From positions 1 through 7,911 of the forward strand of contig JAICYG010000126.1 of NCBI GenBank assembly GCA_025934335.1: 7,911 nt of DNA, in the 5' to 3' direction. The DNA comes from Thermoleophilia bacterium (GTDB lineage: Bacteria > Actinomycetota > Thermoleophilia > Gaiellales > Gaiellaceae). Made by a program: the position numbers and the translations under genes. The notes under the pieces were generated by a model. That model did no database searches. It was not told the DNA's origin and was given only the letters and a program-made list of their open reading frames with translations. The first letter of the stretch is position 1. Each line of letters opens with the position of its first letter. Positions 5,957 through 7,911 of this stretch are shown piece by piece.

Positions 5957-5985
5957 AGGGTAGGCCGTGCTGGTTCAATGCGCAA
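5957..5985 (-). promoter_or_regulatory. trp operon promoter
   Basis: On the minus strand TTGCGC (5985-5980) and TACCCT (5962-5957) are separated by exactly 17 bp and fit the sigma-70/HrdB-type pattern TTGnnn / TAnnnT. Counting from the -10 box, transcription should begin at about 5950, next to the leader ATG at 5949. No trp operator-like inverted repeat overlaps the boxes, which agrees with attenuation being the main visible control. The -35 box lies only 3 bp from the start codon of the divergent peptidase gene. Confidence 0.68.
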
Positions 5986-5988
5986 GCC

Positions 5989-7038
5989 TTGGCCGTCCCG
6001 GACCTCCTTCGTGCGCTGCTGACAACCTCGGGCCCCTCGGGCCACGAGGAGGACGCCGCCCGCGTCTGGCGTGAGGCCGCGTCGGCGTTCGCGGAGGTGA
6101 CGACCGACACGCTCGGCAACTCCTTCGCACGCGTGGGCGCCGGCGACGGCGCGCCGGCGCTCGCGGTCGTGGGGCACATCGACGAGATCGGGATCGCGAT
6201 CACGAACATCGAGGAGAACGGCCTCCTCTCGTATGCCACCGTCGGCGGTATCTCGCCGGAGACGCTGCACGGCCAGAGGTTCGAGCTGCTGACGCGCGAC
6301 GGGCGGGTTCCCGCCGTCGTCGCTCGCAAGCGTCTCTACCCGGAGCAGGTGCGCGACCGCGGCCGGCTCGAGCACGCCGACCTGCACGTCGACATCGGCG
6401 CGACGAGCCGGGAGGAGGCGGAGCGGCTCGTGCGCGTCGGCGACGCCGGCGTCTGGGCCGGCACGCCCCTCGAGCTCCCGAACAGACGACTCGTGTCGAA
6501 GTCGCTCGACAATCGGCTCGGCGCGTACATCGCCCTCGAGTCGGTGCGCCGCGTCGCCGAGGCCGGAGCGAGGATCGACGTCGTCGCCGTGGCGGCGGTG
6601 CAGGAGGAGATCGGCACGTTCGGCGCCCGCGCGGCGGCCTTCGGCCTCGAGCCGGGCGCGGCGCTCGTCGTCGACGTGACGCCCGCGACCGACGTTCCCG
6701 GCGGCGAGCCGCGCCGCGCGGGTCCCATCGAGCTCGGCAAGGGCGCGATGGTCGCGCGCGGGCCGACGCTCAACCGGAAGCTGACCGATTTGCTCGGCGA
6801 GGTCGCGGCGAGCGAGGGCATCGCGCACGCGTACGAGGTCTACTCGCACGAGACGCACACCGACGCCGACGACATCCACGCGGCCCGGGCGGGGGTGCCG
6901 ACCGGCCTGATCTCGATCCCGACGCGGTACCTGCACAGCCCGAACGAGATGTGCGATCTTGCGGACGTGGAAGCGGTCGTCCAGCTGATCGTCGCGTTCG
7001 CGAAGCGTCTCGGGCCCGACACGTCGTTCCTGCGCTGA
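5989..7038 (+). CDS. M42-family metallo-aminopeptidase (glutamyl aminopeptidase/endoglucanase-like)
   Basis: M42 peptidases are cytoplasmic, usually dodecameric, di-metal enzymes that trim N-terminal residues from short peptides. From the TTG at 5989 the protein has 349 residues, the normal length. Expected residues in order: His63 and Asp65 in GHIDEIG, bridging Asp174 in SKSLDNRLG, catalytic Glu206 and metal-binding Glu207 in VQEEIGTFGAR, Asp229 in VVDVT, and His316 in RYLHSPNEM. The start is uncertain: the TTG directly precedes AVPDLLRALLTTSGPSGHEE, where family homology begins; no in-frame ATG or GTG lies closer than 5869, and extending there adds Pro/Arg-rich residues antisense to trpL. 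I see no Shine-Dalgarno site and no convincing plus-strand promoter. The gene diverges from the trp operon and overlaps the thiolase downstream by 1 nt. Substrate specificity cannot be read; family members have also been annotated as cellulases or FrvX. Confidence 0.9.
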   Translation: MAVPDLLRALLTTSGPSGHEEDAARVWREAASAFAEVTTDTLGNSFARVGAGDGAPALAVVGHIDEIGIAITNIEENGLLSYATVGGISPETLHGQRFELLTRDGRVPAVVARKRLYPEQVRDRGRLEHADLHVDIGATSREEAERLVRVGDAGVWAGTPLELPNRRLVSKSLDNRLGAYIALESVRRVAEAGARIDVVAVAAVQEEIGTFGARAAAFGLEPGAALVVDVTPATDVPGGEPRRAGPIELGKGAMVARGPTLNRKLTDLLGEVAASEGIAHAYEVYSHETHTDADDIHAARAGVPTGLISIPTRYLHSPNEMCDLADVEAVVQLIVAFAKRLGPDTSFLR

Positions 7039-7911
7039 TGGCGACGCGTGCCGTCATCGTCAGTGCGGTCCGCACGCCGTTCGGGAAGCTCGGCGGCGGG
7101 CTCGCGAAGTACGAGGCGACGGAGCTGGGCGCCCTCGCGATCGAGGAGGCGCTCGCCCGCATCGGCCTCGAGCCGCACGAGCCGGAGTACGTGATCATGG
7201 GGCAGGTGCTGCAGGGCGGCGCCGGCCAGGCGCCGGCGCGGCAGGCCGCCGTCGGTGCGGGGCTGCCGGTCGAGACGCCGGCGGACACGATCAACAAGGT
7301 GTGTGCCTCCTCGATCCGCGCGATCGAGATCGCCGACTCGATGATCCGCGCCGGCGACGTCGACGTCGTCGTGACGGGCGGCATGGAGTCGATGACGAAC
7401 GCGCCGTACGTCCTGAAGAAGGCGCGGTTCGGGTACCGGCTCGGGAACGGCGACCTGATCGACTCGATGGTCTTCGACGGGCTCACCTCGACGTTCGACC
7501 AGCTGCACATGGTGGCGCAGAACTCGAAGGTGTCCCGAGAGCTCGGCATCACGCGCGGGCAGCAGGACTCGTGGTCGGTGCGCTCGCACGAGCGGGCGGC
7601 GGCCGCCCAGGACGAGGGGCGGTTCGACGACGAGATCTTCGCCGTCGGCGACGTCACCGCCGACGAGGGCGTGCGGCGCGACACGACGCTCGAGAAGCTC
7701 GCGTCGCTCAAACCGGTATTCGACCCCGAAGGGACGACGACGGCGGGCAACGCTCCGGGCGTGAACGACGGCGCGAGCTGCGTCGTCGTCTGCTCGGAGG
7801 AATGGGCGCGCAAGCGGGGGCTCGAGCCGCTCGCGACGATCGTCGCGCAGGGCTACGTCGCCGACGACTTCGCGTACCTGGCGCGCACGCCTGCGAAGGC
7901 AGGCGCGATCG
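7038..7911 (+). CDS. Thiolase (acetyl-CoA C-acetyltransferase family), 3' end outside window
   Basis: Thiolases reversibly condense two acetyl-CoA to acetoacetyl-CoA, or cleave 3-ketoacyl-CoA. The first 291 codons are present. RAVIVSAVRTPFGKLGG is the classic N terminus, and the acyl-accepting Cys89 lies in NKVCASS, at the same position as in the Zoogloea enzyme. VTGGMESMTNAPYVL (112-126) follows, the covering loop contains DQLHMVAQNS (154-163), and TTAGNAPGVNDGAS (233-246) leads to the second domain. The C-terminal GHP and CxGGGxG motifs fall outside the window, so completeness is unknown. The biosynthetic type (acetyl-CoA acetyltransferase) is favoured over a beta-oxidation FadA type by NKVCASS and the loop sequence, but this is not decisive. 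The ATG at 7038-7040 shares its A with the peptidase stop (TGATG) and has no good Shine-Dalgarno site, so re-initiation after the peptidase gene is likely. Confidence 0.94.
   Translation, partial: MATRAVIVSAVRTPFGKLGGGLAKYEATELGALAIEEALARIGLEPHEPEYVIMGQVLQGGAGQAPARQAAVGAGLPVETPADTINKVCASSIRAIEIADSMIRAGDVDVVVTGGMESMTNAPYVLKKARFGYRLGNGDLIDSMVFDGLTSTFDQLHMVAQNSKVSRELGITRGQQDSWSVRSHERAAAAQDEGRFDDEIFAVGDVTADEGVRRDTTLEKLASLKPVFDPEGTTTAGNAPGVNDGASCVVVCSEEWARKRGLEPLATIVAQGYVADDFAYLARTPAKAGAI

Noticed and set aside
5869..5988. Longer start for the M42 peptidase at ATG 5869
   Set aside because: The added 40 residues are Pro/Arg-rich, unlike the family, and lie antisense to the leader peptide and across the trp promoter. 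Family similarity begins right after the TTG at 5989.
5978..6022. Short plus-strand ORF starting ATG CGC AAG CCT (14 codons) overlapping the peptidase start
   Set aside because: It has no ribosome binding site and its codons are explained by the overlapping peptidase frame. A uORF role cannot be supported.
5884..6936. Long minus-strand open frame of 350 codons reaching back across the M42 gene
   Set aside because: Only its last 21 codons are meaningful, as the trp leader peptide. The rest is the reverse frame of the peptidase gene.
1..7911. CRISPR array, tRNA, rRNA or insertion sequence
   Set aside because: No regularly spaced repeats, cloverleaf, rRNA segment or transposase was seen; almost all bases are in the assigned genes.

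Overview
The window is about 70% GC by eye, uses GTG and TTG starts freely, packs genes with 1-8 nt overlaps and has an apparently leaderless promoter. This points to a high-GC actinobacterium. A deep-branching lineage such as Thermoleophilia would fit the compact Trp proteins and the M42 peptidase style, but that placement is inference.

Positions 40-5949 (minus strand) hold a complete tryptophan operon, read from right to left: leader peptide trpL, attenuator terminator, trpE, trpG, trpD, a fused trpC-trpF, trpB, trpA. It carries every step from chorismate to tryptophan. TrpE/TrpG make anthranilate, TrpD adds phosphoribosyl, TrpF isomerises, TrpC closes the indole ring, and TrpA/TrpB make indole and join it to serine. 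Every structural junction is an overlap: GTGA, ATGA, GTGA, GTGA, then an 8-nt overlap at trpB-trpA.

Positions 5821-5988 are a shared control region. It holds a TTGCGC-17-TACCCT promoter on the minus strand and a 21-codon leader peptide with Trp-Trp-Ala-Trp, starting 7 nt after the -10 box. A GC-rich hairpin over the leader stop codon follows, then a terminator hairpin with a T-run that ends 8 nt before trpE. This is the layout of ribosome-mediated trp attenuation.

Positions 5989-7911 (plus strand) hold a divergent pair: an M42-family metallo-aminopeptidase with all expected metal and catalytic residues, overlapping by 1 nt a thiolase (acetyl-CoA acetyltransferase family) that runs off the right edge. 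Nothing in the window links these two genes to tryptophan.

The strangest element is a 31-bp perfect palindrome (742-772) at the trpB-trpA junction, made of two 13-bp palindromes. It supplies the last two codons and stop of trpB and all plausible upstream start codons of trpA, where the usual N-terminal helix of TrpA is missing. It looks like a dispersed palindromic repeat that landed between two genes whose products form one complex.
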